DNA from: Bedellia somnulentella
Taxonomy: Eukaryota; Arthropoda; Insecta; Lepidoptera; Bedelliidae
Length of the DNA stretch: 64,000 nt
Direction of reading: 5' to 3'
Assembly: GCA_963576735.1 (NCBI GenBank)
Contig: OY755188.1
Location: 2,976,001-3,040,000 of the forward strand
The translations under genes were made by a program, and so were the position numbers. Below the pieces are notes generated by a model. That model was given only the letters and a program-made list of their open reading frames with translations, was not told the origin of the DNA and searched no databases. This document shows, piece after piece, positions 31,385 to 41,900 of this stretch (within the stretch, counting starts at the first letter, position 1; the number at the start of each line of letters is the position of its first letter).

Positions 31385-31398
31385 ATGGCTTTAATCCT
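31385..31398 (+). CDS. LPGAT1: LPGAT1-like acyltransferase, coding exon 1
   Basis: ATG in an ideal context (ACCGCCATGG) starts MALIL, and the exon ends two bases into a Leu codon at donor GTGAGT. Those two bases plus the first base at 38731 make CTC (Leu), and the frame continues RYARVAGRTAFAVLNNLYCV. This resembles the LPGAT1 N terminus, where a short leader precedes an Arg-aromatic start and a conserved VxNN. The exon is too short to call alone; the in-frame junction with 38731 and the flanking splice sites support it. The intron between is 7.3 kb and contains the whole plexin gene. Confidence 0.7.
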
Positions 31399-31892
31399 GT
31401 GAGTACTTTTCGGTGTTCATCTGTGTCTCCTTTTAGTTTTTTTCATTATTATTTGGTTTACGTACGTTATCGTTGCGACACCACGTCGACTCCCTCGTTA
31501 CAAACAGCATGCCAATGTATTCTTATGATTTTGTTATTGTTGCCCTATCTGTACCTTCACGGATCAGTCATGATGAGGCCGAGGCTTTCGTCGGCGTATG
31601 ACATGTTTGCGCCTATTGCGACCACTCCTCCTGCCGTGGACACTCGCTCTCATACCGACTCGTTTCACATTACACTCACCACCTATACTATACCCATATC
31701 TTTCGCGTTCTATTAGTTCGACATACTATGTATGAGAAAATGCAATCGCAATCTAATTTTTTAATCGTCTTAAATTTGTACGGATGCAACTGCGAGACTT
31801 TTCCAGTAATCGCGTCCTGAAGAAACCGGTCGGTATGTAGCGTTATCATATTCGCGTTCATTCATCATTACATTATCGTCGCCGGATCCTTT
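31399..31892. other. LPGAT1 intron 1, upstream of plexin
   Basis: Probably includes plexin promoter or 5' UTR sequence up to the assembly gap. A 105-codon frame at 31399-31716 has no recognised domain and is not called. Confidence 0.4.
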
Positions 31893-32092
31893 NNNNNNNN
31901 NNNNNNNNNNNNNNNNNNNNNNNNNNNNNNNNNNNNNNNNNNNNNNNNNNNNNNNNNNNNNNNNNNNNNNNNNNNNNNNNNNNNNNNNNNNNNNNNNNNN
32001 NNNNNNNNNNNNNNNNNNNNNNNNNNNNNNNNNNNNNNNNNNNNNNNNNNNNNNNNNNNNNNNNNNNNNNNNNNNNNNNNNNNNNNNNNNNN
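31893..32092. other. assembly gap (200 N)
   Basis: Exactly 200 N, a conventional gap length, immediately before the GC-rich start of plexin. Real size is unknown. Confidence 0.99.
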
Positions 32093-32370
32093 ATCGAAGA
32101 ATCGGCTAACGGAGGGCAGTGTCCACGCGCGACTCGCTCGCGGACGATTCGCTCCGATCGCACTCTCTCGCCGAGCGCGATCTTCACTCGTTGGTAGCCG
32201 GACACGCGGGGCCGGCGCAGCAGACTAGTACCGACTCGCGGCGCGGTGCGATGGGAGCGGAGCGGCGGCGCGGAGCGAGGAGTTAGAGCGCGGTTCGTTG
32301 CAGATGCGGCGCGGGCGGGTAGGCGCGGTCCACGCAGCGGCAGGCGGCGGCGGCGGCGGGCGGATGCACC

Positions 32371-35300
32371 ATGTGGCGCGCGCTGCTCGTGCTGCTGGCG
32401 GGCGCGGCGGCGGCGCCCGACGTGCTGCGCGCCTTCGTGCACGAGCGGCCGTGCCAGCACCTGGCCGTGGAGCGCAACACGGGCCGCGTGTACGTGGGCG
32501 CCACTAACCGCGTGCTGCAGCTGTCGCCCGACCTGGAGCTGCAGCAGGCGGCCGACACGGGCCCCGTCAACGACTCCTCGTACTGCACCTTCGACTGCCC
32601 GCCCGACCTGGCGCGCCGCCTCACCGACAACGTCAACAAGGCGCTCGTCATCGACTACGCCAACAGCCGCCTCATCACGTGCGGCTCCGTGCTGCAGGGC
32701 ATCTGCTCCGTGCGCAACCTGCACAACGTGTCGCGCGACGTGCGCCAGGTGCGCGAGCCCGTCGTGGCCAACAACGAGTCCATGTCCACGGTGGCCTTCA
32801 TCGCGCCCGGCCCGCCCAACCCGCCCATGACGCAGGTCATGTACGTGGGCGTCACCTTCACCGACAACTCGGGCTACCGCTCGGAGGTGCCGGCCGTGAG
32901 CAGCCGCTCGCTGGAGGACGAGCGCCTCTTCATGATCGCGCACACGGCCGTGACCACGGGCACGCGCATGTTCGTCAACTCGCTGTCGCGCGAGCGCTAC
33001 CCCATCAACTACGTGTACGGCTTCAGCTCGGAGGGGTTCAGCTACTTCCTGACGACGCAGCTGCGCGGGGTCGGCTCCGACTCGTACTACAGCAAGCTGG
33101 TGCGGGTGTGCCACGACGACCCCAACTACTACTCCTACACGGAGATCCCGCTGTCGTGCAACGGCGAGGGAGGCAGCAACTACGGCTACAACTTGGTGCA
33201 AGCGGCCTTCGTGGGCAAAGCCGGCTCCGTACTAGCTGGCGAGCTCGGCATCACCGCACAAGATGACGTGCTCTTCGTTGCATTTAGTCAGAGCAAAACC
33301 TACAACACTAACAAGCCGTCGAACCATTCCGCTATATGCATTTACTCCTTGAAAGCGATCAGAAGAAAATTCATGCAGAATATTAAGACATGTTTCAATG
33401 GTAACGGATCGAGAGGTCTAGACTTCATTTCGCCGTCACACAACTGTATCGGCACCAAGTTGACTTCCATCAGCGAAGATTTCTGTGGCCTAGACGTGAA
33501 CACCCCGCTCGGCGGAGAGCAGCCGGTCGAGGCGGTGCCGGTGGCGGTATTCAAAAAGAGGCTCACAGCTGTGGCAGCCACGTCCACCGGAGATTACACC
33601 GTTGTGTTCGCGGGAACGGTAGATGGCCACCTCAAGAAGATCGTTGTTGAAAGTGCCACATCGGCGTTCGAATATGGAGACATAGTGGTAGATCAGGACT
33701 CACCTGTCAATAAAGACCTATTCTTTGATACTCAATTAATGCATTTATATGTGATGACTAAACACAAAGTGTCTAAAGTGAAAGTTCAAGAGTGCAGTGT
33801 TTATAAATCGTGTTTGACTTGTCTCGGAGCCAAAGACCCTTATTGCGGGTGGTGTTCTCTCGAAAATAAGTGCAGTCTGCGATCGGACTGCCAAGACGCG
33901 GCGAAAGATCCGTTATATTGGATTTCTTATCGCAGCGGTCGGTGCACTACCATTACTCAAGTGACGCCGTTTCAATTGCAGAGAACGACCGCCAGAACTT
34001 TAGATTTAGTTATCGAAAACTTGCCCACACTTAACGGACAATTCCTTTGTGCATTTACTGCTTTAGGTCGTACACTGATTACCAATGCGACACGTAAGCC
34101 ATACGGTGTTAATTGTACTACACCGCGTACCGATTTGCTGCCGCCTATACCCGCTGGTCAACATCATTTTACGGCGAAACTGTCTGTTCGCACCACGCAA
34201 GGGCCTGATTTTGTAGCTGCCAATTTTACATTTTTCGATTGTAATACTTATAGTTCGTGTACTCAGTGTGTTAGTTCGTCATTCCCTTGCGACTGGTGCG
34301 TGGACGGTCATCGTTGTACTCATGATACCGCTGAAAATTGTAGAAATGACATTCTTGTAACCGGTGTTAGTAGAATCGGTCCGAGCTATCGTTCAGGTCC
34401 TACGTTCTGTCCTACCATCAACAACACTTCCGAGGGAACAAATGAAATACTCGTTCCGTCCGGCGTCAAAAAGTCCATCAAGGTTAAGGTTCAAATTATA
34501 GGTCAATTCATAGTTCAAACTCGGTTTGTTTGCCAATTTAATATAGAAGGTCGTGTGACCCATGTTAACGCTCAACTTCTTGCCGATACTATTTACTGCG
34601 AACCCGTCGAGTTTACTTACACGTCGCGAGCGCCGAATATAACAGCTTCTTTTGCGGTAATATGGGGTGGTTCGAAACCCTTAGATAATCCGGATAACAC
34701 GCATATTCTTATTTATCGCTGCCACGATATGTCGGACAATTGCGGTCTCTGTCTCGCTTTGCAAGAGAAATTCGGTTGCGGATGGTGTCAGGGATCGGAT
34801 CGATGCGAGGTTCAAGAACAGTGTGCCGCTCCTAGCGTTTGGTTAAATAGAACACAGACTTGCCCAAACCCAGAAATCCATTCTTTCCGACCGCAATTAG
34901 GCCCCTGGGATGGCGGTACAAATATTACTATCGAGGGAATCAATTTAGGTCGCAACATTTCCGATATCTATAACGGTGTTACTATCGCAGGTATTAAATG
35001 CCAACCGATAATAGATTTGTATGTGACAACTAGACGCATAGTATGTACAGTAGACGGCCCCGGTGAAGATCAGCCTCGTGATGGCCCTGTAGTAGTTCGT
35101 GTAGCCGATTATAGAGGCGAATCTAAACATCATTACGCGTTCGTTAACCCCAAAATAACTTCCATTCATCCTAAATACGGTCCACAGTCCGGAGGCACTA
35201 AACTGAGAATCACCGGTGAATATCTCAATGCGGGTAGTAATATACAAGCGTTTGTCGAAGATTTGCCGTGTGCCATATTATCTGTGTCACACGAAGAGGC

Positions 35301-38043
35301 AATATGTCGGACCAGTCATTCTTATCAATTAAAAATGGGAACGTTGAAAATGTGTTTTGATAACGGATGTAGAGAATTGGAACGCGAAAAGTTTGAATAC
35401 ATCGAAGACCCGGTCGTTGAGTCAGTAGAGTCTGGTCCACCGTTAGCCACTCAACGAAAACAGCCTCAAGGCATTCCATCGGGTGGCATTAACATCAAAG
35501 TAATGGGTCGTAATTTCCATTCCATTCAATTCCCCCAGATATATGTTTATCATGATAATCGCCCTTACATTGCTCCATGTCACAGAGTCGATTTTCAAAC
35601 ACATCTCATTTGTGAATCTCCTGGTATCGAAAGCGCAGGTTTAGACATTCATCCCGATAAACCGCTCGAGCTTGAATATGGTTTTAACATGGATGACGTG
35701 CAAAGTGTTCAAAATCTCACTAGTAAAGGCCACGGCCCCTTCCTTTTGTATCCAGACCCGATATACGAAAAGTTCGACGAGGATGTAAAATATTACAAGT
35801 CTGAGTACTTAACGATAAATGGGCAGCATTTAGATAGACCTTGCACAGCCAGCGACGTGGAAGTTCGTGTAGGCGAGAGTGTATGTAATATAACATCAAT
35901 CGCGAGACATCAATTGACCTGCCGGCCTCCGTCCCGAGATGAGTTACCTGATGGGGAAGACACGCCCGAGGTGGTGGTCAAAGTGGGCCGGGCTCTCACC
36001 TACAAAATTGGCAAATTATCTTACTCGTCTCAAGCTGGCCTGCAAGGCGCTATAGGTAAACCAGTATTATTCGGCGTTAGTGCCAGTATTATCATACTTA
36101 TATTAGTATTTGTCGTGTTTCTAGTTATGTATAGGAGAAAATCAACAGAAAACATTAGGGTATTAAAGAATATGCAAGAGCAAATGGATATTTTAGAGTT
36201 AAGAGTAGCTGCGGAATGTAAGGAAGCATTTGCGGAGCTTCAGACTGAAATGACAGATTTGACCGGTGACGTCACGGGCGGTATTCCCTTCCTCGACTAC
36301 CGCACCTATGCCATGAAAATCTTATTCCCCAACATCGACGATCATGCCGTCCTCCAATGGGAACTTCCTGAGCTTATTAGGAAAGAAAAAGGCTTACGAA
36401 TGTTCGGCCAATTAATTATGAACAAAACATTCCTTTTACTATTTATTCGTACTTTAGAAAGCAATAGATATTTTTCAATGCGTGACCGAGTAAATGTGGC
36501 TTCTTTGATTATGGTTACATTGCAAAGTAAAATGGAGTACTGCACTGATGTTTTGAAAACACTTTTAGCGGAGCTCATAGAGAAATGCATGGAGGGAAAG
36601 AGTCACCCTAAGTTGCTGCTTAGACGTACTGAGAGCGTAGCTGAAAAGATGTTGAGTGCATGGTTTACATTTTTGTTGTACAAATTTCTCCGTGAATGCG
36701 CTGGTGAACCTCTCTATCTTTTATTTAGGTCAATGAAAGGTCAAGTTGACAAGGGACCGGTTGATGCCATAACCTCTGAAGCACGTTATTCGCTAAGTGA
36801 AGAAAAGCTCATTAGACAATCGATAGATTTTAAAGCCTTGACAGTTTCGGTTTCCATTTCTCAACAAACACTGTTCGTCAACGGCTTAGAAGCGCCTACA
36901 GAAAACGTGCAAGTAAAAGTTTTAGATTGCGACACAATAAGCCAAGTGAAAGAAAAGTGTTTGGACGCTATTTACCGCGCTACACCGAACTCGCAGCGGC
37001 CGACTCGTGACGAGCTAGACTTGGAATGGCGCACGGGCGCTTGCGGCCGATTAATCTTATACGACGAAGATAGTACAACTAAATGTGAGGGCGAATGGCG
37101 GAAACTTAATACACTTAACCATTATAGAGTTCCGGATGGCGCGTGTCTTAGTCTTGTCGCAAAGCAAAGTTCGGTTTACAATCTGTCTAATATGGAAAAG
37201 AACGATAAATCTCATACGTACGAAACGTTGAATAGAGGCAAATACGGCTCGGCCAGTCCTCCCGCGAGCCCTCTAAAGTACGAGCATGGCGGCGGTTTCA
37301 AGTACTGGCACTTAGTGCGCCATCACGACGGTGACGCACACAAAGAGGGCGAGCGTGGAAACAAAATGGTCTCGGAAATTTATCTCACGCGTCTTCTCGC
37401 GACAAAAGGTACTTTGCAAAAGTTTGTGGATGACTTATTCGAAACTATATTTAGCACGGCTCATCGCGGTTCCGCTCTACCTTTAGCTATTAAGTATATG
37501 TTCGATTTCCTCGATGATCAAGCGCTGCAACACGCTATATCCGATCCCGAAGTAGTGCACACCTGGAAAAGCAATTCGCTCCCCTTGCGTTTCTGGGTAA
37601 ATCTTATTAAAAATCCTAACTTTGTATTCGATGTTCATAAGTCTAATACTGTAGATTCGTGCTTATCTGTAATCGCGCAAACGTTTATGGACTCGTGCTC
37701 GACGTCCGACCATATCCTCGGTAAGGATTCGCCCTCGTCTAAACTATTATACGCGAAAGACATTCCCGTTTATAAGGAATGGGTAGAACGTTACTACGCG
37801 GACATAAAGTTGATGCCGGCGATCTCGGACCAGGACATGAACGCGATGCTCGCGGAGGAGTCGCGGCTCCACACGAAGGAGTTCAACACGAACAGCGCGC
37901 TCAACGTGCTGTACGGGTACGCGGTGAAGTACAACGAGCAGCTCATGGTGACGCTCGAGGAGGACGAGTTCTCGCAGAAGCAGCGGCTCGCCTACCGCCT
38001 CGAGCAGGTGCACGGCCTCATGGCGCACGACTACAACGTGTAA
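32371..38043 (+). CDS. PlexA: plexin A, single uninterrupted 1890-residue ORF
   Basis: Plexins are single-pass receptors for semaphorins that guide axons and switch off Rap/Ras-type GTPases. A signal peptide (MWRALLVLLAGAAAAP) is followed by a sema domain (about 25-472). Cys-rich PSI repeats begin near 474 (CSVYKSCLTCLGAKDPYCGW), 623 and 783, and IPT/TIG domains run from about 833 to 1225. One membrane helix (about 1231-1255, VSASIIILILVFVVFLVMY) precedes a juxtamembrane coiled region. The split GAP domain starts near 1303 (FLDYRTYAMKILFPN). Its two arginine-finger motifs are present: SMRDRVNVASL (about 1371-1373) and LLLRRTESVAEKM (about 1418-1419). The Rho-binding insert is about 1490-1600 and the second GAP half starts at EIYLTRLLATKGTLQKFVDD. 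The length fits insect plexin A, and the cytoplasmic half resembles A-type rather than B-type. It is intact and evidently constrained. Oddities: no intron in 5.7 kb, location inside an LPGAT1 intron, and GC-rich codons only at the two ends. Confidence 0.96.
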   Translation: MWRALLVLLAGAAAAPDVLRAFVHERPCQHLAVERNTGRVYVGATNRVLQLSPDLELQQAADTGPVNDSSYCTFDCPPDLARRLTDNVNKALVIDYANSRLITCGSVLQGICSVRNLHNVSRDVRQVREPVVANNESMSTVAFIAPGPPNPPMTQVMYVGVTFTDNSGYRSEVPAVSSRSLEDERLFMIAHTAVTTGTRMFVNSLSRERYPINYVYGFSSEGFSYFLTTQLRGVGSDSYYSKLVRVCHDDPNYYSYTEIPLSCNGEGGSNYGYNLVQAAFVGKAGSVLAGELGITAQDDVLFVAFSQSKTYNTNKPSNHSAICIYSLKAIRRKFMQNIKTCFNGNGSRGLDFISPSHNCIGTKLTSISEDFCGLDVNTPLGGEQPVEAVPVAVFKKRLTAVAATSTGDYTVVFAGTVDGHLKKIVVESATSAFEYGDIVVDQDSPVNKDLFFDTQLMHLYVMTKHKVSKVKVQECSVYKSCLTCLGAKDPYCGWCSLENKCSLRSDCQDAAKDPLYWISYRSGRCTTITQVTPFQLQRTTARTLDLVIENLPTLNGQFLCAFTALGRTLITNATRKPYGVNCTTPRTDLLPPIPAGQHHFTAKLSVRTTQGPDFVAANFTFFDCNTYSSCTQCVSSSFPCDWCVDGHRCTHDTAENCRNDILVTGVSRIGPSYRSGPTFCPTINNTSEGTNEILVPSGVKKSIKVKVQIIGQFIVQTRFVCQFNIEGRVTHVNAQLLADTIYCEPVEFTYTSRAPNITASFAVIWGGSKPLDNPDNTHILIYRCHDMSDNCGLCLALQEKFGCGWCQGSDRCEVQEQCAAPSVWLNRTQTCPNPEIHSFRPQLGPWDGGTNITIEGINLGRNISDIYNGVTIAGIKCQPIIDLYVTTRRIVCTVDGPGEDQPRDGPVVVRVADYRGESKHHYAFVNPKITSIHPKYGPQSGGTKLRITGEYLNAGSNIQAFVEDLPCAILSVSHEEAICRTSHSYQLKMGTLKMCFDNGCRELEREKFEYIEDPVVESVESGPPLATQRKQPQGIPSGGINIKVMGRNFHSIQFPQIYVYHDNRPYIAPCHRVDFQTHLICESPGIESAGLDIHPDKPLELEYGFNMDDVQSVQNLTSKGHGPFLLYPDPIYEKFDEDVKYYKSEYLTINGQHLDRPCTASDVEVRVGESVCNITSIARHQLTCRPPSRDELPDGEDTPEVVVKVGRALTYKIGKLSYSSQAGLQGAIGKPVLFGVSASIIILILVFVVFLVMYRRKSTENIRVLKNMQEQMDILELRVAAECKEAFAELQTEMTDLTGDVTGGIPFLDYRTYAMKILFPNIDDHAVLQWELPELIRKEKGLRMFGQLIMNKTFLLLFIRTLESNRYFSMRDRVNVASLIMVTLQSKMEYCTDVLKTLLAELIEKCMEGKSHPKLLLRRTESVAEKMLSAWFTFLLYKFLRECAGEPLYLLFRSMKGQVDKGPVDAITSEARYSLSEEKLIRQSIDFKALTVSVSISQQTLFVNGLEAPTENVQVKVLDCDTISQVKEKCLDAIYRATPNSQRPTRDELDLEWRTGACGRLILYDEDSTTKCEGEWRKLNTLNHYRVPDGACLSLVAKQSSVYNLSNMEKNDKSHTYETLNRGKYGSASPPASPLKYEHGGGFKYWHLVRHHDGDAHKEGERGNKMVSEIYLTRLLATKGTLQKFVDDLFETIFSTAHRGSALPLAIKYMFDFLDDQALQHAISDPEVVHTWKSNSLPLRFWVNLIKNPNFVFDVHKSNTVDSCLSVIAQTFMDSCSTSDHILGKDSPSSKLLYAKDIPVYKEWVERYYADIKLMPAISDQDMNAMLAEESRLHTKEFNTNSALNVLYGYAVKYNEQLMVTLEEDEFSQKQRLAYRLEQVHGLMAHDYNV

Positions 38044-38272
38044 AATGGGCCGGCACCCTCGCCAGAAACATCACCCACCGCATGTATATAAGCCCCCGCA
38101 CATATCTACGCTGGCTATTGTATATATTAGATAGTGTACAGTCTTAATATTGTAATTTTTGTATAATTTCAGCGGTCCGATGTCGTTTTTTAATTTTATA
38201 TAATGAACTTTGTATTGATTTTACACGACGAATTCGGCCCGACTGCAGTCGTGCCACCCGTATGCATCGTAA

Positions 38273-38278
38273 AATAAA
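38273..38278 (+). terminator. plexin polyadenylation signal (candidate)
   Basis: AATAAA 230 bp after the plexin stop; a second AATAAA is at 38341-38346. Confidence 0.55.
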
Positions 38279-38730
38279 ATTGTGTATGTCTGTCTATGTG
38301 TGCTCGCGTCGTACGAGTTAATGATACGTCGAATCGGTGTAATAAAATGTGTGTCTCAATGAATCGCATGTAAGCTCGCCGGCGAGCGATTCGTTCGCTC
38401 GCCGACGGGCAATTTTTAAATTTGTACTCGCAATCTACTTACGAAATAACCGACAGTGAACCGGTGAACGATTCCATTAATAAATATCGTCGAATGTAAT
38501 GTTGTGTTTGACTGATCGCACCCGAAGGCGCAGCGCCATTGTCCGTCCGACGAAAGCCCTCGCGTCTCGGCAGCTGTAGCAGGGAGCCGCGCGGTGGCGA
38601 GCCGTCCCGCGCCGTCGCGCCTCGCGCACCTTCTGTTTGTGCACGTCCGTCCGTCCTAGACTCGTAGGTGTAGTGGGTCGCGAGGTGCGGCGGCGCGAGA
38701 CGAGCCTGACCGGCGTCCCTGCTGTTTCAG

Positions 38731-38930
38731 CCGGTACGCGCGGGTCGCGGGCCGCACCGCATTCGCGGTCCTCAACAACCTATACTGCGTCCCCGCCTAC
38801 GTGCTCTGGATGATGGCGCTGCGCCTCCTCAGACCCTTCATCGGAAACCTATATTGGAAGATCGAGGGCATCTTGTTTCACTGGCTGTTGGCGATGGTCT
38901 CCATGTGGTCCTGGACGGCGGGATATGAAA
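38731..38930 (+). CDS. LPGAT1: LPGAT1-like lysophosphatidylglycerol acyltransferase, coding exon 2
   Basis: The family transfers acyl chains from acyl-CoA to lysophospholipids in the endoplasmic reticulum membrane. The exon is bounded by CTGCTGTTTCAG and GTAAGTATT. It encodes RYARVAGRTAFAVLNNLYCV, PAYVLWMMALRLLRPFIGNL and YWKIEGILFHWLLAMVSMWS, then WTAGYE. The pattern VxNN-xxxPxY-xxLRxL-xxWxIEGIxxxWLLxMVxxWxWxAGY is that of the LPGAT1 N-terminal membrane region, just before the catalytic NHQ motif. The exon ends one base into the next codon. The catalytic exons were not found up to 64000, so either intron 2 exceeds 25 kb or I missed short exons. Related AGPAT/LCLAT1 enzymes fit less well. Confidence 0.85.
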
Positions 38931-41900
38931 GTAAGTATTCTATTATCTTCCCGAGATTGCAAATGTAAACGCAACAATGCGAACCGAAAACGAGATAACG
39001 ATAAGTAGGTTACGTCAACATGCCTCTTACTTTTATATTGACATTGTTTTATCGGACAATTATATCAGTGTGTGTCGTGACATATCACGAGCGATGATAG
39101 ACTGACTGGAACGGTTATGAGCGGCAGTTTCATTAGTTTTTTATGCAATGATTTAGTAGATTATATTTTGCCGAGTACTTTCTAACAACGTATGCTATCA
39201 TTATTTATTTAACAGGTTAAACTTCATTTCCTTAGCGTTATACTCACAAGGCTGATAATGTGAACCAATTTAGATTGATAATATATCTCCTATCTAAATC
39301 AAGTCACTGTTATCATATAAACTGTACAATTCATTTTAATATTGACTGAAAGCTAAGTAAATACAAAATTTATTCTACGAAATCCGCATTCGCGAATAAC
39401 TCTCCACTCAACATACTTTCAAATACGAATTGAAATTCAATATCCGCTGTAAGCGATATGACATCGCGGAGGCCGTAACCGTAATGGAATCGAGTCTGAA
39501 TCCCGTATGCAGATTTAATATCTTTGTTGCGCAAGACACCATTAAATTACATTTCGTATGTAGGCCCGTAATTGATTTGGGGTTTGTCAGCGGAACAATG
39601 GGTTGGTTTCGCAAGAGTTTCGCCACAAGAGTTGCCGGTCCGGTCGACTCGCTCTTGGCACTTATTGACCTTATGCGGCTGCGTAGTTTATGCGCGGCTG
39701 AGGACGGTCGATGACCGCCCCCACTCCAGCTAGGAATGCGCCCCCCACGCCTTCGCTCGTCATGTCACGTTCCGACTTGCAACCCGACTACCGATTTACA
39801 TCTCGCCACGACTCTATATAGAGCTCACTTCAAATTGGGTCCACTTTTTTTTTGAGATCACAAGTGCGGTGAAAGTAGCTCAAAGCGCATATGCAGGGAT
39901 TAAAGCTTTGCCTGAAAGACACATTGGAAAACCTAAACCGATTTATTTTCAAATCGTATCGTATTCGTCATATAATAAATTGGGCTATAATGTTTATTTA
40001 TTTGGTAGTCAAATTATTGACTAGAGTGTCATAAGTTAAACGTAACATAGGTCTTTTGAGGCCTATATATAGTCTCGTGAAATCTGGTGTGGTTTAGGTT
40101 CACGTCTGAAATAAATGTTCTCTTAAAATAATGCATATTGTCACGGCTATTCCCATCAGTTCTTGCATTGGTATTTTAAAGTAACGATTCGGTCGGCAAC
40201 AGTATTCGGATCACGTTCCAAAAGACAGAAATAAATTAGCATTCTTATGTCGAAAGTTGATTGACTTAAATGAAACAAATGCTCATTCAAGGAGTGTCCA
40301 CCTACGTGGTGATCACAGAGCGGCGTGATTGCCACATGCTCAGTAATTCAAGCAGGGCTATAAATTCCTCGGGTACATCCTTCGATTGTATGGACCCGGC
40401 CTCAAATTGAGACCTTCCTGTGTCGTGAATCAAGCGTGATACACGGTTTATACATGATGTACAAGACGCCAATTCGAAGGAAACAAAGTTGCAATGAGTT
40501 GCTGCTTACGAAACACTAATTTTGATTCAAATATTTGCCGATGATATTGAGGTTATTGTTCGGTACATGCCGACGAAGCATAAGCTACCGTGACCAATAC
40601 TTCGGTAATTTAATGCCTCGTCTATGGAGTATTCGATATGATATTCATCTCGCATGCAAAGTCATCCATGTAGATTGCCTCCGAAAGGTATTTGATTTTC
40701 GTTCCTTACTAATTATACAATGCAAATACCGCTACGTTTTTACTGCCCTGCTGGAATAATTTCCGTTTGTTCGGGTTGATGACCCCCGTTATTGTTTGAC
40801 TTGATTACTCTGACCAATTTTATTTGAGGAATGGTATGGGTGCGTTTTGATTTACTAGCATATGTATGTATGTTTGTGTGATTGCACAACCTGTATAACA
40901 ATGTCTTACGCGCGCATTTTCGGTTTTTCTGCAGTTCAATTGTTCATGTATGAACGATATGGTAGAGAATGAATATGATATGAATACTTAATTGTGATGT
41001 GGGTATGGAGAGAATTAGATGATATAAATAGAAAAGGCATGTGGTTTGTTCCCACTTATTAATTAACATGCAGACGAAGATTCCACTAGTAAAGATCATC
41101 GCAAAATTGATATCAAAAACTTACTTATTTTATGATATGCTAAGCTGTTAGTGTTCCTGAAAGCTACAGGACAATATATAAACCAGACTTAACGTAAAGT
41201 AAATGAGAAAATATTTTGTAGACATTTAATTACATGCCAGACATAAAAATGTGTTCCTCGGAAATACTAGTAAAGAGTAAAGACTTAGCATATCGTTCAT
41301 TACCTAATTGAGATTACCATTTTTGATTATCTTTACTATTAGAATTATTGTCTTCATGTTACTTGTTATGTGTGACAAAACAATTTCATTATATTTTTTT
41401 ATCTTTATCGCCTCATTTTTATATAGATAAGTAAAAAAATGAGAGCTTTTGAATTAAGTGTCAAACCTAAAAAGAAGGTTCAAAGTCGATAGTCCTCGGA
41501 TAAACTGAGGAAGGTTGTTAAAAAGCCTGGCTTCAAGGACTAAAACCCTTTTTGGGGATTATTCCTCTAACTTTCTTTATTAATAAACATTGCTGAAAGA
41601 CTACATGCCTCGGGTAATGTTAATTCGTGTTCCAAGACTTCCAAGCATGATTCGGTCATAATTTATTTTCCAACTTCTTTTGCAATTTACAACAGCTATC
41701 TATTCTTTATTGTTACAATGTTTACGTATATTTTGAATGTAACAATACCGATGCTATCTGCATTTTCCGTTTCAGCTCGTGATTCATATAGATAAAGTAG
41801 TAGCAAGGTACACTGTCCTCATTCTAAAATAGTTATTTGTTGCGCCAGTCACAACGACGCCGGCACTTGGTTTTGTTCCGTTTTATATGCACTCTCAACA

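Noticed and set aside
32246..32830. 194-codon plus-strand frame (and a 195-codon one at 32679)
   Set aside because: Out-of-frame readings of the GC-rich plexin sequence, Arg/Ala-rich without motifs; the sema domain is in the other frame.
31873..33201. 442-codon minus-strand open frame
   Set aside because: It runs antisense to the GC-rich plexin start and through the N gap; its composition (Val/His/Arg/Ala-rich) is the mirror of plexin codons, with no domain.
39430..39714. 94-codon frame in a GC-richer intron stretch
   Set aside because: No recognised domain, no splice-site support, and the opposite strand is also open; noted as possible regulatory sequence only.
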